A stretch of DNA of 7,824 nucleotides from JAYWDA01 sp043779185 (GTDB lineage Bacteria; Bdellovibrionota; Bdellovibrionia; Bdellovibrionales; Bdellovibrionaceae): positions 1-7,824 of the forward strand of contig JAYWEQ010000091.1 in the NCBI GenBank assembly GCA_043779185.1. Reading direction: 5' to 3'. Below, one piece after another: positions 5,528 through 7,824 of this stretch; positions within the stretch are counted from its first letter, which is position 1, and each line of letters begins with the position of its first letter. A model generated the notes under the pieces. It did not search any database. It was not told the origin of the DNA and saw nothing but the letters and a program-made list of their open reading frames with translations. The translations under genes were made by a program, and so were the position numbers.

Positions 5528-6647
5528 AAGTTTTTCCAAGAAGAGCTTCTTTAAAAGCAGAGTCACTCACTTTCCAAATTATTCCATCTAAAAAGTAATG
5601 ATGTAAAGACGTAAATAAAATGACCAAGCCAACCATAACTTCGGGATTATGGACCAAGCTCATTTGGCGAAAGACAAGTGGTGGAAAGAAGTATAGTGCC
5701 ATAGATGCTAAAATAAGGCCGATAAACAGAAAGCTATTCTTTGAAAGGTGACCGAACCCTCCCAGCTTCACCTGGGGCTTTAATTCATCAGAGCCAAAAA
5801 CAAAGGTCAAATGCTGCAGCGAGTGGCACGAGGGGAGCAAAAAAAGATAAAAATTCCAGTCCCAAAGGAAGGCCGACCACCAAAGAAAAAGAGCCAAGGG
5901 GGCTATTAAAAAATTCAAACTTGGCAACTTTCGATAGGTTTGAATATTTTTATAAATCACAAAATAGCCTAAGCCAATCCAGGCGGCAACCATCAGAATA
6001 TCGGCGAATAATACAAATGAATCATCCACTCGCGCCATCGGAACGTTCAAGCCATAAAAACTAAAATTTGGTGAGTTCCTAACCAGATTAAGATAACCAA
6101 ATAGCCACATAATAATTAAAAACCACTTCAAAAAGAGTCGCTGCTGGCGGGAAATCTGATAGTCATCGAATTTTGAATAAACCATCATGCAGCCAAACGC
6201 TTGCATTGACCGGTGCCATCCAAATAGAAAAAAGATTGTGGCCGCCGACCATTTTATGAGCACTTCAGAGGGCCAATGGAAGCTCTGATTCTCAAAAAGA
6301 AGCGCCCCCATGAGCAGAATTAAAATAGCCGGCATAAGTATTGTTATAGGCCAATGACGAAATACGAAAGATTGTCCCCGCGAATAAGCGACTCGATAGC
6401 TAGCGACAAGATGGGGAAACTCGATACAGATTTTTAAAATTGGCAATAGGATAAAAAAATGAGTGTTATTAAGAATTCCCGGGGAAAAAAACTTATCAAT
6501 GGCAACAAATAAAAAAAGAGCTAGAATTGACAGTCCACCCAGAAGCCAAAAATCGATGCCACGGCTGATCAGCGCCGTCTTAGGTTTCGCGACTCTTCCA
6601 TCAGAAAGAGGACTCTGGGAAATTGGAATCGCCGCCGCAGTGACCAT
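5526..6647 (-). CDS. Polytopic inner-membrane protein with conserved-looking histidine motifs, family not recognised
   Basis: This 373-residue protein has about eight or nine predicted membrane segments (roughly 32-50, 62-80, 99-118, 132-150, 171-190, 209-232, 244-264, 303-325 and 335-352). Histidines sit in or beside membrane segments in recognisable clusters: FPHLVASY (77-84), GWHRSMQAFG (143-152), CHSLQHL (274-280) and HHYFLDGIIWK (349-359). Such clusters are typical of membrane enzymes or haem/metal-binding proteins, but I cannot assign this one. The ATG at 6647 has GGAG (6659-6662) 11 nt upstream. It is the first gene of the operon, and its TAA stop overlaps the Shine-Dalgarno of pilin-like gene 1, so expression is tightly linked. 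It shows no similarity I can see to PilC/GspF-type platform proteins or to prepilin peptidase, so it is probably not a standard pilus-assembly component. Confidence 0.8.
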   Translation of the reverse strand: MVTAAAIPISQSPLSDGRVAKPKTALISRGIDFWLLGGLSILALFLFVAIDKFFSPGILNNTHFFILLPILKICIEFPHLVASYRVAYSRGQSFVFRHWPITILMPAILILLMGALLFENQSFHWPSEVLIKWSAATIFFLFGWHRSMQAFGCMMVYSKFDDYQISRQQRLFLKWFLIIMWLFGYLNLVRNSPNFSFYGLNVPMARVDDSFVLFADILMVAAWIGLGYFVIYKNIQTYRKLPSLNFLIAPLALFLWWSAFLWDWNFYLFLLPSCHSLQHLTFVFGSDELKPQVKLGGFGHLSKNSFLFIGLILASMALYFFPPLVFRQMSLVHNPEVMVGLVILFTSLHHYFLDGIIWKVSDSAFKEALLGKT

Positions 6648-6928
6648 CTTTTTTAAAACTCCAGATCAGTTTAAGAAGTAGAGTCTGAAGAATATCCTGC
6701 AATTATTTTCAAATCCAATAAATTCTGGACAACGCACCCATTGCCAACAAATGATGATCACAAACCAGTACGGAGCGATTTTTTTGGTTCCATTTTTCTC
6801 AATTTTTGTAGATAGTTGATGGCTTTTTTCTTGCTTGCTGGCGGCAAATTAACGTTGATAGTATCTCCAGATAAAAATATCGTCACGTGACATCTAACTG
6901 TAGAAGACGAGCTTTAGCTAAATAGAAT
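6648..6928. other. Intergenic region between truncated murF and operon
   Basis: This 281-bp stretch has no convincing gene. It contains the weak operon promoter near 6689-6718, a perfect 10-bp palindrome GTCACGTGAC at 6882-6891, and a 42-codon minus-strand ORF (GTG 6886 to TGA 6758) rich in lysine and leucine that lacks a Shine-Dalgarno. There is no clear terminator hairpin after the murF fragment. Confidence 0.5.
6689..6718 (-). promoter_or_regulatory. Weak candidate promoter of the four-gene operon
   Basis: Minus-strand TTGGAT (6718-6713) and TATTCT (6694-6689), 18 bp apart, lie about 40 bp upstream of the ATG at 6647. Each hexamer matches consensus at about four positions. The region is AT-rich and other pairings are possible, for example a -35 at TTGTCC slightly upstream. 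Some promoter is expected here because the nearest upstream gene is a truncated MurF 281 bp away. Confidence 0.25.
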
Positions 6929-7768
6929 TTATTGTTTTTTAAGGCTAAAACCCTCGGGCTGACAGGGTACAACGAATCGCTCAAGCTTCATTCCACGCGA
7001 GCCTTTCACCACCACCAAATCACTGCGCTTGGCTTCATGAGCCAATTCATCAGCCATTTCCGGTCGGAAATCTGACCAGATTGTTTGCTTGCTATTGTTA
7101 GAGACATTACCAAGACCGCGACGAAATGCTTCCGCATCGGCGCCAATGAAATAGATCGAATCAAAATCGGCTTGCCCAATCACTTCCGCCACCTCTTGAT
7201 GAAAACCTGCGGAAAAGTCACCTAGCTCAAGCATCTGACCAAAGACTCCAATTTTTCGGCCTTTGATTTGGACGTTCTTAACGTTTTCAATCAAGGCCTT
7301 CATGCTGTCGGGGTTAGCGTTGTAACCATCAAAAATCATCTGCGCACCGGATTTTAATTGCAGCAACTGATTGCGACCCCAGTTGGTGCGACATTTGTCC
7401 AGCACCGGCCAAATTTCTTGAGGCTCCATTCCAGCAGCTAATGCCAACGTAGCTGCCGCTGCAAGATTCACCAGATTCTGTCGGCCGAACACAGGAATTT
7501 TTGCATGCCCATCAACACCTAAAATATGACCCTTCACCGCCAGTTCGGTCAGGGACATCGAAACAAATTGCAAAAATAAGTCAGCTTTAGAATCTTGATT
7601 TGAAAAAGTTAATATGGTTGCTTCATTAAAGCGCAACTGCCCGCGGTCCCACATTTTTCGCGTTAATGGATCATCAATATTGTAAACTCGAGTTGCTAAA
7701 GGCGGGGAAAATTCATAAATTTCTTCGAGGATAGGCAGTTCAAAGGCCGAATCGTTCAAGTCTAACAT
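6929..7768 (-). pseudogene. murF: N-terminally truncated MurF-like (UDP-MurNAc-tripeptide--D-Ala-D-Ala ligase) gene
   Basis: MurF is the cytoplasmic ATP-dependent ligase that adds D-Ala-D-Ala to the murein precursor; it is normally about 450 residues. This ORF encodes only 279. Family landmarks present are YNIDDPL (29-35), the GRQNLVNLAAAA segment (95-106), DGYNANPDSM (147-156), GQMLELG (177-183) and the C-terminal KGSRGMKLE (255-263). The N-terminal UDP-binding domain, the GKT/S ATP-binding loop and the central-domain histidine region are missing. Recognisable similarity begins only at about residue 15 (EEIYE), and the preceding residues do not resemble MurF. An in-frame TAG directly precedes the ATG at 7768, and none of the three upstream frames up to the window edge restores MurF sequence, so a simple local frameshift is unlikely. 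A GAAGG (7778-7782) 9 nt before the ATG means the fragment could still be translated. It should be inactive as a ligase; a full murF is expected elsewhere. Confidence 0.8.
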
Positions 7769-7824
7769 CTAGGTTAGCCTTCATTGTTGTTAAAATTGTG
7801 TGATTGGAATGGGTCTTTGGCAAC

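Noticed and set aside
5741..6064. Plus-strand frame of about 107 codons opposite the polytopic membrane protein
   Set aside because: It is antisense to a clear membrane-protein gene, with a composition expected of the reverse complement of hydrophobic codons.
6882..6891. GTCACGTGAC palindrome considered as an operator
   Set aside because: It is a single 10-bp palindrome far (over 230 bp) from the operon start, with no second copy noticed.
7740..7823. Minus-strand frame open from the right edge, 27 codons, overlapping the murF fragment start
   Set aside because: It is too short to judge, does not resemble MurF or MurE, and may be chance.

Overview
The window looks like accessory chromosome of a Gram-negative bacterium. 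Signal-peptide proteins, type IV pilin-like proteins, membrane-anchored sulfatase-fold proteins and a murein-synthesis (MurF) fragment all point to a two-membrane cell envelope. Moderate GC, TTG starts behind good Shine-Dalgarno sites and several unrecognised envelope proteins would suit a Bdellovibrionota-type organism, but that assignment is an inference. No rRNA, tRNA, CRISPR array, insertion sequence or phage gene is visible.

Layout. (1) 3-968, plus strand: the 3' part of a sulfatase-fold gene that begins before the window. (2) 982-1871, minus strand: two overlapping small genes for exported or membrane-anchored proteins of unknown function, apparently transcribed from a promoter so close to the start codon that the mRNA may be leaderless. 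(3) 1936-2529, plus strand: a divergent gene for a secreted protein of unknown function. (4) 2531-6647, minus strand: a compact four-gene operon, read in the order polytopic His-rich membrane protein, pilin-like protein 1, pilin-like protein 2, sulfatase-fold protein. The junctions are a stop codon overlapping the next SD, a 26-bp gap, and a 22-bp gene overlap. (5) 6648-6928: intergenic, holding the likely operon promoter and one doubtful small ORF. (6) 6929-7768, minus strand: a MurF-like gene that lacks the first third of the enzyme, including the ATP-binding loop.

The most notable unit is the four-gene operon. It couples two tandemly duplicated pilin-like proteins, each with ten position-conserved cysteines in a disulfide-type tail, to a large membrane protein of no recognised family and to a sulfatase-fold protein whose catalytic N-terminal motifs appear degraded although its GDHGE metal motif is intact. 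A diverged paralogue of that sulfatase-fold protein lies at the left edge in opposite orientation. A plausible but unproven reading is an envelope or surface apparatus in which the sulfatase-fold protein serves the pilin-like proteins or a surface polymer, as a modifier or a non-catalytic binding subunit.
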